DNA from: Gentiana macrophylla
Taxonomy: Eukaryota; Streptophyta; Magnoliopsida; Gentianales; Gentianaceae
Direction: 5' to 3'
NCBI GenBank assembly: GCA_026214975.1
Contig: CM047805.1
Coordinates: 9,510,463-9,574,462 of the forward strand
Length of the DNA: 64,000 bases
Shown here: positions 36,869 to 46,035 of the stretch, piece by piece
Layout of the letters: every line of letters begins with the position of its first letter
Numbering within the stretch: the stretch's first letter is position 1
Program-made: the position numbers and the translations under genes
The notes under the pieces: generated by a model
What the model was told of the DNA's origin: nothing
Databases searched by the model: none
Seen by the model: only the letters and a program-made list of their open reading frames with translations

Positions 36869-38100
36869 AATGATTGTCTCATGCAGTTGACCAATCATTT
36901 ATGAGTGATGCAGGACCGAGTGACGAGGACGCTGATTGGACTGGGTGAGCGTGTGGGTGGATTTTTTCTATTCGTGGGAGATCCAGATGTTCGGGTTCTG
37001 GCAGTTGATGGTGGGCAGACTGTGGATTTGTGGCACCGGCGTTTAGGACAGCCATCTGAAAAGTCCTTAGGCACATGCCAAATATTTCTATTTCCGAACA
37101 TTTAAATAAATATGGATGTGATATTTGTTTTCGGGCGAAGCAGCCCCGTGAACCTTTCCCCTTAGTGAAAATAGAGCTAGTCGCATTTTTGAATTGATGC
37201 ATTGTGACTTCTGGGGTCCATATAGTGTTCCCTCTACTTGTGTTGCTCCTTATTTTTTAAATATTGTCGATGACTACTCTCGTTCAGTTTGGATTTATTT
37301 ATTGATGACTGCTCTCCTTATTTTTGGATTTTGTCATGTTAATTTCCCGTCAGTTTGAGGTCACGATTAAACGGGTCCGGAGTGACAATGGCACTGAGTT
37401 TAGGTTGTTGCTTCCGTATTTTCGAAATTAAGGGATAATTTTTGAAACTTCGTGTGTTAGTACTCCTCAACGGAATGGAAGGGTAGAACGTAAGCATCAA
37501 CATATACTGAATGTTGCACGAGCCCTTAGGTTTGATGGTCATTTACCCCTTATGTTCTAGGGGGAGTTTGTTTTAGCCACTGCCTATTTAATTAACCGGA
37601 CCCCGTCGAGTATTTTAAACTACAAGAGACCTTATGAGTCTCTATTTCACAAAGGACCGGATTTACCGATGCTTAGAATTTTTGGGTGTTTGTGTTATAC
37701 CTATGACCATCGTCACACACATAATTTTCCAGCCGGAGTCGTAAGTGTGTGTTATTAGGATATCCTTTTGGGAAGAATGGGTGGACCCTATACGACCTTG
37801 ATTCAGAAGAGATATTTGTATCCCAAGATGTAAAATTTTATGAGCACGTTTTTCCTTTTTCTCATCAGTCTGAGGGTAATGGGTGTCCCTCTATCCCTTA
37901 CCCAGTTTTCGATGATGTTGACATAATAGATATGGAGTTCGAGTCTTCTCCTTTTTCTCTTGAGGATCCACCATTGCCGGATTCTCGGGTTGACGGGGGA
38001 TGCATGGCAATGTGACACATGCAATCCGGCAAGTGATATTGCACCTTCACCACAACCTCGCCAACTAGGTGACGGTGCGGAAGAATTACTCAAAGGTAGA
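36869..38100 (+). pseudogene. Element G integrase region
   Basis: In changing frames: LWHRRLGQPSEKSL (about 37030-37070, GAG-pre-integrase zinc domain), ELMHCDFWGPYSVPS (first catalytic Asp), VDDYSRSVWIY (second Asp region), [15 protein letters not shown] (about 37455-37500, catalytic Glu), and the DYSR..LINRTPS and FGCLCY motifs to about 37705. The integrase joins cDNA to host DNA. Stops and shifts make it inactive. Confidence 0.85.
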
Positions 38101-39120
38101 TGACAGAAGATCCCAAATTCCCGGTTTAAGGATTTCGTGATACATACTCTCGTTGAGCAGAAAAGTCCTACTCCACGCTCTTCCACTCCCTCGGCATCCT
38201 CAGGTACTTCGTATCCCCTTATGCATTTTGTATATTATGATATGTATTCTGATAAACATCGCAAGTATCTCGCAGCTATCACAGTTGAGAATCCTCCGAA
38301 ATCTATTAAAGAGGCGGTCAAATATGAAGGTTGGCCTAAGGCCATGGCTGAAGAAATTCAGGCCCTTGAAGATTGGGGTACGTGGGTGTTACAGCCTTTT
38401 TTCCCAAGAAAAGTGCATTAGGGAGTAAGTGGGTATATACCGAGAAATAAGATGAGCATAGGACTCTGCAGCGGTTGAAATCCCGATTAGAGGCTTTTGG
38501 GCATCATCAGGAATAAGGTATTGATTACACGGAGACGTTCTCCCCTGTGGTGAAGACAGTTAACGCCCCAACCTTTCTTAGTGTTGCCTCCGTGAAACGA
38601 TGGGATATTCACCAAATGGACGTGCATCATGCGTTTCTTCATAAGGATTTAGAGAAGGATATTTACATGAAAGTTCCTCCTATTTTTTAGAAGAGAGGTT
38701 CGAACTTAGTCTGCCGGATGCGCAAGTCCTAGTACTGTTTGAAACAGGCACCACGGTGCTGGTTTGCGAAGCTTGCTTCCGCTTTGCGTGAGTATTGTTT
38801 CCGTCAATCCTACTCCGATTATTCATTATTTACCTTGCATCGTGATGGGATTCAGCTCAATGTGCTTGTGTACGTGGATGATATGATCATTGCTGGCAAT
38901 GATAAGGTTGCTATGACGATTTTTAAAGAATATTTGGGAAAATGTTTTAAGATGAAGGACTTTGGAATTTTAAAGTACTTTCTTGGGATCGAGGTTGCGA
39001 GAAACAAGGACGGGATTTTATTAAATCAGCGGATTTATGCTCATGACATTATTCATGAGGGTGGTTTACTTAGAGCAAACAAGAGTATTTCCCTATTGAG
39101 CATAATCATAAGTTAGCACT
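38101..39120 (+). pseudogene. Element G reverse transcriptase
   Basis: IKEAVKYEGWPKAMAEEIQAL (about 38300-38365) begins the copia RT domain. The active-site motif NVLVYVDDMIIAGND is at about 38862-38905, and FKMKDFGILKYFLGIEVAR at about 38945-39005 follows as usual. The longest open block is 38739-39116. The stretch 38420-38740 is recognisable only across several frames. The YVDD motif is intact, but the reading frame is not. Confidence 0.85.
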
Positions 39121-39802
39121 TTCTACAGGTGATTTGTTGAGTGATCCAGGGGCCAATCGTTGGTTGATTGGACGGCTTATTTATCTTAGGGCCCCGCGCC
39201 CTGATCTTGCATATTCTTTGCATGTATTGTCTCAGTTTATGCAGGCTCCTTAGGTTGATCATTGGGAGGCGGCCTTTCGTCTCGTTCGGTATTTGAAAAA
39301 ACATTCGGGTCAAGGAATTTTGCTGTGTCCGGATAGTTCTTTTATCCTTGAAGGTTAGTGCGACTCTGATTGGGCGAGTCGCCCTCTTACTCGAAGTTAT
39401 TATTGGTATTTCGCCTGTATCTTGGAAGTCCAAGAAAAAGACCACGGTGTTTCGGTCCTCAGCCGAAGCGGAATATCGATCTATGGCTTCTCTTACCTGT
39501 GAACTGAAGTGGTTGAAACAGTTACTTGATGATCTTGGTATTCGCCACCCCTCTAGGATACGACTCTTACGTGATGTACCGCCTCGCATTATATATCGCT
39601 CAGAACCTGGTATTTCATGAACGCACGAAGCACATTGAAGCAGACTGTCACTTCGTGCGGGATGCAATCATGGATGGATTGATTCTCCCTTCGTATGTTC
39701 CTACGAAGCATCAGTTGGCGAAAATTTTTACGAAGGCGTGGGGCCGACAACAGTTCGAGTTTTTGTTGCACAAGTTGGGCGTTCGAGATCTTCACGCTCC
39801 CA
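39121..39802 (+). pseudogene. Element G RNase H
   Basis: TVFRSSAEAEYRSMASLTCELKWL (39448-39520) is the copia RNase H core. FHERTKHIEADCHFVRDAI and PTKHQLAKIFTKAWG follow and end near 39805, just before the polypurine tract. Shifts occur near 39355 and 39560. Confidence 0.85.
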
Positions 39803-39814
39803 CTTGAGCGGGGG

Positions 39815-39974
39815 TATTACGATACCTATGATGTATTTTGATAAATTATTGTATTTAATTAGTAATGGTACTTTGGTAATTGTGTCTAGATATGGATGCC
39901 CTGAGATTGACTATATATATTGTATCCTATGATTGATGAATGATACGAAATACGATTCCCAAAAAATATTTACA
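39815..39974 (+). repeat. 3' LTR of element G
   Basis: 160 bp, starts TATTACGATACC directly after gcggggg, ends TTTACA. It matches the 5' LTR except for the missing (TA)n and scattered substitutions. Confidence 0.85.
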
Positions 39975-40039
39975 AAGCCGTTGCGTTTTATCATGGCTTA
40001 ACCTTTGTTTTTTAGTATGAATGTATGATCTAGTTTACG

Positions 40040-40286
40040 AACATTATAGGCGGCTTCCATTGACACCACATTTTTACTTTAATTGGCATCCTTACTTCAG
40101 ACACTCTTAAAATTACTGTTGGCAACACTATAATATTTTTTTATTATTTTTGTGCAACATAACGTCTGTTGACACGCGTACCGTGGTGCCGAAAAGCAAT
40201 TTGAATATGGTGGTGAAGTAAATGAAAAATAATAATAATAAAGGGTGTCAATAGTAAATTCATGGTGCCGATAGAAGCCGTCACAT
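40040..40286. mobile_element. MITE with ~40-bp imperfect TIRs
   Basis: The left end reads aggcggcttccattgacacc and the right end, reversed, gacggcttctatcggcacca. The arms continue imperfectly inward (ggcatcc / gacaccc). The ~245-bp interior is non-coding with aataataataa near the right arm. No clear target duplication. The superfamily is uncertain; the outer cattata/tataatg could be a worn CACTA-type end. Confidence 0.55.
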
Positions 40287-40311
40287 TATAATAGAAGGTG
40301 ATTGCTAGAAT

Positions 40312-40518
40312 GCTCTGGTGGATTCAGGAATTTTTTTCTACTTGGGTCAAAGGACCGTAAAACTACTTTTTTTTTTATCAAAAAATTTGTTCCGGTAGGG
40401 TCACCGGAGTCTAAAACTACACTTCTAACAACAAAATTATATCGTTTTAATACTAAAAAAAATTCTCCGAATCTCAGTGGGGTCACGTGACTCCCCTTGA
40501 TGTACATACATCCGCCCC
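40312..40518. mobile_element. Probable hAT-like MITE
   Basis: The right end, read on the minus strand, starts CAGGGGCGGATGTATG. The left end ctctggtggattcagg is a worn inverted match. The interior holds a repeated aaaactac..tc motif. The CAGNGGCGGA terminus is shared with the better-preserved MITE at 43386. No 8-bp TSD could be matched. Confidence 0.45.
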
Positions 40519-40622
40519 TGCTTTATACCATTGATATTTTTTATGGAACCCATATAAATCAATTGTCTAAATAAATAATTACATAAACTTATCATTTATA
40601 ACGGTGCAGTGATACAACAATT

Positions 40623-40667
40623 ATGCATGCATCATTCTAATTTACCTTACACTTCCCTATATAAATA
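40623..40667 (+). promoter_or_regulatory. Core promoter of the knottin-like gene: RY-type motif and TATA box
   Basis: TATATAAATA at 40658-40667 lies about 60 bp before the ATG at 40726, the usual spacing for a short plant 5' UTR. TGCATGCA at 40624-40631 matches the RY repeat (CATGCA), a seed-associated B3-factor site. Seed expression is inference from one motif. Confidence 0.6.
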
Positions 40668-40725
40668 GACCCATAAAGGGTGCATTACATATATCATAAA
40701 TTCACATACCAAAACACATACAAAG

Positions 40726-41735
40726 ATGGCTAAGCATTCTATCCTCATGATGTTCTTGGTTTTACTTTCTGTTTCAGCTATTATGCTTTTCACGGCAGTG
40801 GAAGCAAGGAAACTCCACCACTTGAAAGGTAAAATTAATAGCTCCCCCCCCTACCCCCCCCCCCCTACGGCCTAGGACGGCTCCACACTTTGTCAAAGTG
40901 CATACTACTTTTAAAATAAAAAAATTGTGTATTAATAGTATATATATATATGTGAGTGTGTGTGAGAGAGAGAAATTAACCCTCATATTTTTATAAGTTG
41001 ATCTCATGTTTTTTATCAATTGCCTCATAATTACATTTATAGAATTGATATACCAATATATAGTGTGTGATGCAGAAAAAAATATTAAATTTCTGAACCC
41101 ATATCAAACCCTGCAATGGCACTGACCACCGCACCCCCCCGGCCCGCCCCGCCCCGCCCCGAATGTGATTCATTTTTATGACGCCTAAAATAAGCGTCAC
41201 ATTATACTACCAAGAATTTCAAGATATATATAAATGAACTTTTTTTTTGCTCCATACTATTCGATCTGGCTTAGCAGTTCCTGCACTACAACTACAAAAA
41301 CCCAGCTTAGAAGATGAGTGCTTTTACGGCCCAAATAGTCGATGCCTCAGGGATAATACATGTGTCGATCCCCGTTGCATTTGCGCAACCAAGTATAATC
41401 CCAGCTTCCCTTCATTTTGTATCGAAAGGAATTGTGGTGGACGAAGATGTGAGGCCGATGATGACTGTTGGCGACCCATGTGTGAGTGTTCAGTGAACAA
41501 TGAATATTATGTAGAATCAGATGAGTACCACTGTGTGGAAGCACACAGTAGCGTGTTTGATCTCGTTGGCGGCGGCGACGACGACGGAGACGACGACGGC
41601 GGTGGCATCGGCGGCGGCGGCGGTGAAGTTGAAGATGAGGCTGAACCGGAGCCCCCGACTCGTGATGAAATTCCAGATAGTGAGGAAGAAGAGGCCAATG
41701 CTACAGGTTTTAAATGTTGTTTTCAGAAAAAATAA
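40726..41735 (+). CDS. Secreted 12-cysteine, double-knottin-like protein (two exons)
   Basis: Exon 1 (40726-40828) encodes a signal peptide, MAKHSILMMFLVLLSVSAIM.., with probable cleavage after VEA. It ends in phase 1 at AAAG|gtaaaa. Exon 2 (41275-41735) follows the acceptor ttag; the joined product is 187 residues. The core has two six-Cys units in tandem: C-x7-C-x5-C-x4-C-x-C-x11-C (..CLRDNTCVDPRCIC..) and C-x4-C-x5-C-x4-C-x-C-x14-C (..CEADDDCWRPMCEC..). The C-x5-C-x3/4-C-x-C spacing is that of inhibitor cystine knots such as squash trypsin inhibitors (C-x6-C-x5-C-x3-C-x-C-x5-C). An acidic Gly/Asp/Glu-rich tail follows, with one N-glycosylation sequon (NAT) and a final FKCCFQKK. A role as protease inhibitor or defence peptide is inference. 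TATA box, signal peptide, clean splice sites and even Cys spacing argue for a real gene. I do not recognise the family. Confidence 0.7.
40829..41274 (+). other. Intron of the knottin-like gene with C-rich tracts and a tandem acceptor
   Basis: 446 bp, GT..AG. Two C-rich tracts (40843-40865 and about 41132-41160) place runs of G on the minus strand. The acceptor is preceded by a T-run and reads ttag-cag (41271-41277), a NAGNAG site: use of the second AG starts exon 2 at 41278 and drops one residue (Ala) in frame. Confidence 0.65.
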
Positions 41736-41763
41736 AATGGAGGTGTGTATTGTACGCGGGATG

Positions 41764-41906
41764 ATATACTTGTGTGGTGTCTCCACACGTGTAGAGACAT
41801 TGTGTGGAGCATTATAAACCACACGGTTTAATTCTGTATTTAAACTGTGTGGTTTTGATTGTTTCACACATCACTTCACCTCAAAATACACTTCCCACAC
41901 AAGTAT
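41764..41906. repeat. ~140-bp inverted-repeat element after the knottin-like gene
   Basis: The ends atacttgtgtgg (about 41766) and ccacacaagtat (about 41892-41904) are inverted copies. Inside, 41816-41855 forms a hairpin: aaaccacacggtttaa, then a 7-nt loop, then tttaaactgtgtggttt. A second small inversion, gtgtctccacac..gtgtagagacattgtgtgg, lies before it. It starts about 30 bp after the stop codon, so it probably falls in the 3' UTR or polyadenylation region. A MITE or a 3'-end hairpin are both possible. Confidence 0.65.
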
Positions 41907-42419
41907 TTCAATGGTATGTTTGCAGGTTTGCTGTATGTGTATGTCTATGTGGTGGTGTTAAATGTTTTGAAATTTTGTGTTTTTATTTTTAAAAAACAGC
42001 AAAAGTATTGTGTTTTGAAATTTCGCTATGTGTAACGTGGAACTGTTAAGGAAATCAAATGACTATGTGCTTTATATATGTGGAACGACCACTTTATTTC
42101 ATTGCAATTTTTTTCTATAAAGACCTTTAATTATACGAATTGAAAAGTCAGACCTTTAATTAGCAAAAACCAGCCATAATTTTTCCACATCAGCATCTTC
42201 TGGCAACAGAGGACCGAATTGCAAAATAAACAATCCATATGAAAGGATCAAAATTGCAACCGAACCAAATGCAGGACTAAAACGATAACTAAACCAATCT
42301 ACCAGACTAAATATAACAATTTTACCCACACTCACATTAGGTGTCACGTCATGTTACTCGTTTTTATTAGCAGCAAAACTTAGGAATAATAATATAAAAA
42401 ATTTGATTGTAATCTAATC
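41907..42419. other. Intergenic, dispersed-repeat-like
   Basis: No gene. agacctttaatta occurs twice (about 42119 and 42149). The block aggaccgaattgcaaaat..ggatcaaaattgcaaccgaacc at 42205-42270 has the look of a common plant dispersed repeat. The minus-strand open frame here has no recognisable domain. Confidence 0.4.
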
Positions 42420-42546
42420 TGAAAAGCTGTAAATTTAAAAGGGTTTTCTGGAATTGGAAGCATCCATTATCATCAAGCCATCTTTCTGGTTTAAAATCAA
42501 GAGCATCATCACCTTTTCTTACACTAAATCCATTGCATTGTGTCAT
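42420..42546 (-). pseudogene. Cytochrome P450 exon fragment (CYP704/CYP86-clan like)
   Basis: The minus strand, after a possible acceptor ttttcag, reads KGDDALDFKPERWLDDNGCF, the P450 PERF/PERW region. It then continues, after a 1-nt shift near 42450, as PENPFKFTAFQ, which normally precedes the heme-binding loop. The heme-Cys exon and the I- and K-helix exons are absent nearby. In the CYP86 clan, which oxidises fatty acids, the PERWL-DDNG-F-PE-PFKF-AFQ pattern is typical. It is an isolated exon: a captured fragment or the remains of a gene. Confidence 0.75.
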
Positions 42547-43385
42547 CTGAAAAACATATAAAATCATGAATCTCTTAAAAAATAAAAAATATATTAGAAT
42601 CATTAACGGGTACAGATACGCGCATGTACGGATACAAGATATGCAAATGTCCTGGTGTGAAGGGAATATGGATGGTAATATTGAAAATATAGGGATCAAT
42701 TTGGACATATTCAAACTTTAAGTACTAAACTACTAGTATTACAAAGGGATATAAAACTTTTCAGTCCCTTTTGTTTCACGGTTTTTGGACTTATATCTCC
42801 GATGTTTCTTCTTCCACTTTCAGCGCTCATTTATGGATTTGATTTTTTTTAGTCAAAAATGTCGCGTGTCAAAAATCTAACGATGATGAAGGTATCTTAT
42901 GATTCTATCAATGAAAACTTACACACGTGGTAAATATGGACTAAAAAAAGTAATAAAAGAATGAATAGCAGTTGTAAAAGTAATTAAGAAACATAAAGGA
43001 TAAAAAAGCAAAAATCATGAAACAAAGGTACCAGGAGTCTCTTTCTCCAATATTAAAAAGTACATTGTTTATGGCACCAAATCGAATCTACCATGGCACC
43101 ATACTTCTTTTTAGGATCGACTTTCCAGAAGTCGAATGTCATTTGTGTGGTGCCTTGAATACGTATTTACCCAAGGCATTTATAAGTGTTCGGTATATAA
43201 ACATATCGAATACATATCAGATACTCAATACTAATCGAGGCTAAGCAAGGTCGAGTAGGACTTGAAAGGTTGTGACGTTAAACTAGGGACGGGGCAAATC
43301 GAAGGGATTTCAAAGCATAAATAAGAAGAGAGAAGTACAAGCGAGCTCAATCACGGGGTGTATCAATACATAACGTAGCTAGCTC
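42547..43385. other. Intergenic, nothing recognised
   Basis: A/T-rich sequence without convincing ORFs or RNA genes. atggcacca appears at 43071 and, within ccatggcaccat, at 43092. No clear repeat boundaries. Confidence 0.4.
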
Positions 43386-43642
43386 CAGGGGCGGCTCCAA
43401 TAAGAGGGTTATGGGTCACCTGACCCTTTAAAATATTAAAAAAAATAAAAATTATAGGTATATTTTACACTATTTATAATTTTTATACACTAATATCTAC
43501 TAACTGGCCCTCTAATTTTAGAAATATTAACCCTTGACCCATATCATACTTAGATTTTTAAAATTAATGTTTATAAACTTATAATACGATGTGTCGCTCT
43601 CGATTCCCGACCCATGTCGCAGAATTCCTGGAGCCGCCACTG
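43386..43642. mobile_element. hAT-type MITE with 8-bp target duplication
   Basis: 257 bp. The inverted ends CAGGGGCGGCTCCA and TGGAGCCGCCACTG match 13 of 14. Flanks gctagctc (43378-43385) and gctagctt (43643-43650) match 7 of 8, the TSD length of hAT transposons. The interior is A/T-rich and non-coding, so it would need a hAT transposase in trans. Confidence 0.85.
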
Positions 43643-43650
43643 GCTAGCTT

Positions 43651-44620
43651 TGCCCTTCTTTAGCTGAAAACGACTATGAAAACATGATTTATATAGAAAG
43701 GTGCCATACGATACCATGTCTCGTGTACTGTTAGACAATAATGAAGAACTATCATGTTTCTACACTGAAGGACTCGTCCCCAAACACCAACATTTCATTT
43801 TACATTAAAACATGAATCATAAACTTTTGGCTTTCTTTGACTCAACCATTATTCACTTTTCAAAACTTTATTGTATAACTTATTTGATTTTTTTTTAATT
43901 TGAGATTGAAAACAGAGAACTGCTATATACATAACTTTATTTGGTTTGAGTCAAAGGCCATCACAAACACATTATGAAACTCGAGCTCCTACCCTCCAAG
44001 TCGTGACGTAGCTTGTAAACACCAACTCCTATCACATACACACCACTCTACCTCCCCACACTTGCGTAAGCAAGTGTGATCGAAAGAAAAGATTAAGCTC
44101 AACTTGTAGGGTGTTCAAGGTAATGTAAACCACGAATAGGGCTTAAGGGTCGGATAATTATGGTCTAAGTAATGTACGGATAAGTGTCGGATGAGGGTCT
44201 AACCATCCCACCAAGGCTTAGGGGGGTAACTGTGGAATGCATACCGGGATGGCTATTTGACCCTGGTTCGGTCAAAGAAGCGCCAAAACTGTCATCATAA
44301 ACTCTACCAAGGTCGGCCTTTCTATTTCGTCTCGAAGTTAATGGCATGAGTTATAGGTAGCCGAATTGTGCCTAAGTCTACCATAATCGGGCACTAGTTA
44401 CCATGGCTCATGAAATCGAAGCTATACGTTATTTAGTGTAAAGAGAAATCATTTTTCATTGATTTTGGTATGATTATAGGGATGTTACATAAATAGTACT
44501 ATTGAGAATATGAAGTTAATTAATGCCGTTGATTACAATTGATTACACAATATTATTAGTATCTTCTAGAGGAGTCTCAATACCGAGCCGAGCCAAGGCT
44601 CGCTAATGAGTTGTGCTAAC
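43651..44620. other. Intergenic; contains a perfect 9-bp-stem hairpin
   Basis: No gene is supported. At 44057-44078 cacacttgc-gtaa-gcaagtgtg forms a perfect hairpin. The stretch 44100-44400 is less A/T-rich than its surroundings but shows no readable domain in any frame. Confidence 0.45.
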
Positions 44621-44639
44621 TAATAAGAAAAGATTTCGC

Positions 44640-45985
44640 AATCCGGCTCGATCAAATACAATTTATAAAACTCGAAACCTTAGGCAAAACTCACTTTCTA
44701 ACCGGCAGTGAACCGGGTCGATCGTAGGTAGTGCGTTCAGAGTCCGAGGTCGATCCCACGAGGAGATTGAGTCGAATATAAAACTTGTGTTAAAATCAGA
44801 GGGCAAAGAGTATATGAACAAGACAAAAGATCGAAACTTTTACTATTACACGGCATAAACAAGGATCTGAATCAAGACTTTTATCCAGAGTAAATTTCAT
44901 CAAACTAATGATCTACACAATCAAAACCATTTTGAGAGAAAACAAATCGAATCGAAACTCACAATAATGAAGATCAAAACATTGTAGATCAAGACTTTTG
45001 AATCCCAAATCAAAGAAAAGATATCAACCTTTAATTCATACAATGATCCCAGGCACGAACTCCACCAAACTATCGATCGAATATCGTATTCTACTCTATA
45101 TACAAATATCTAAACTAAGAAATTGAAATATGGAGCCTAGTCTAGAGCTCTAATCCGACTATTTAGATGTCAACTCATTATAAACAACCGCTTGAGCGGT
45201 GGGGGTTGAAACACCTAAGCCGGCCTCGAATTCAGTCCAAGCCAATAAAAATAAGAAAATATTTTTCTTAGGTTTAGATGCTCTTAAATAGGCAAAAATC
45301 GCGACTTTGACCTAGTTGGGCCGACCAACTCGGCCCATTTGACTTGTCTTCAGTAAATCAGCAATAACTTTCTGTGTAGAGCTCCGATGTGAACGATTCA
45401 AGATGCGTTGGAAAGATTGTTCAATTACCTACAACTATAATGAAGATGACTTGACCAGAAACTGCCTCCAAGATGGGTAAAAATAAAGATTAATGGACAG
45501 GTACGGCGAATCTGATGCTGTCGGGGCCAAACGCCAGTTTGCATCCTTGCAAACGCCAGTTTTCCATCCAACTTTCTGTATCAAGTGCTAATTCTATGAA
45601 CGCCAGTTTGACCTGTCCAAATGGGGGTTTGGCCTAAGCTTGATTCAAACGCCAGTTCGGGTAAGGCAAACGCCAGTTTGAGGTGATTTGAACGCCAAAC
45701 TTGACTTTTCCTTGCTTTCATGCTACTTTCTTGCCATGGACAAGTTTCTCATTCCAAAACATCGCCTTCCGGGTTCTTGAGTCACCTAAGTCCTGCAATA
45801 ACATGTACGAACAAACACCACACGTAATTCCGCAAGACAAAAGTGCTCGGAAAAGAGTCAAATATCGTCAAAAAGATGGAGTTTACTATCGATGTGACAG
45901 TTTAACTCCCCGTGCGTATAACTCTTGATATTACTCTCAAACAGGTCTAGAACTATCCAAAACATGCCAATAAAGTGATACACGG
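44640..45985 (-). mobile_element. Ty3/gypsy-like LTR relic
   Basis: Same layout as the solo LTR at 18331-19785. At the left is a landmark ccggcagtgaaccgggtcg..gtccgaggtcgatcccacgagg (44703-44763). In the middle is a minus-strand TATA-like CCTATTTAAGAG (about 45282-45293). On the right are repeated aacgccagttt motifs (45530-45690) and the gtgacagtttaactccccgtgcg block. No TSD or exact ends were found; it adjoins the 3' end of relic D. Confidence 0.55.
45530..45695. repeat. Interspersed AACGCCAGTTT motifs
   Basis: Six or seven near-copies (aaacgccagtttgca, aaacgccagttttcc, aacgccagtttgac, aaacgccagttcggg, aaacgccagtttgag, aacgccaaactt) spaced 15-60 bp apart. They parallel the GGACGCCAGT series of the solo LTR at 19290-19460. 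Confidence 0.8.
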
Positions 45986-46035
45986 GGGCTAGATCACATA
46001 CAAAAGTGCAGTGAAGTTGACTCCCATCACTAACA

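Larger units (their letters stand above)
25361..39974 (+). mobile_element. Element G: short-LTR (Ale-type) Ty1/copia element, degenerate, split by E2
   Basis: LTRs of 198 bp (25361-25558) and 160 bp (39815-39974) are flanked by a perfect 5-bp duplication aagcc (25356-25360 and 39975-39979). They begin TATTACGATACC instead of the usual TG and end TTTACA. The PBS ggtatcggagc (25560-25570) and the polypurine tract gagcggggg (39806-39814) are present. Gag, protease, integrase, RT and RNase H are recognisable in copia order but broken by many stops and shifts. Without E2 it is about 5.3 kb, normal for Ale-type copia. Confidence 0.9.

Noticed and set aside
41507..41867. Several open frames on both strands over the knottin-like exon 2
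   Set aside because: They are shadows caused by GC-rich Gly/Asp codons; only the frame joined to the signal-peptide exon has ordered cysteines.
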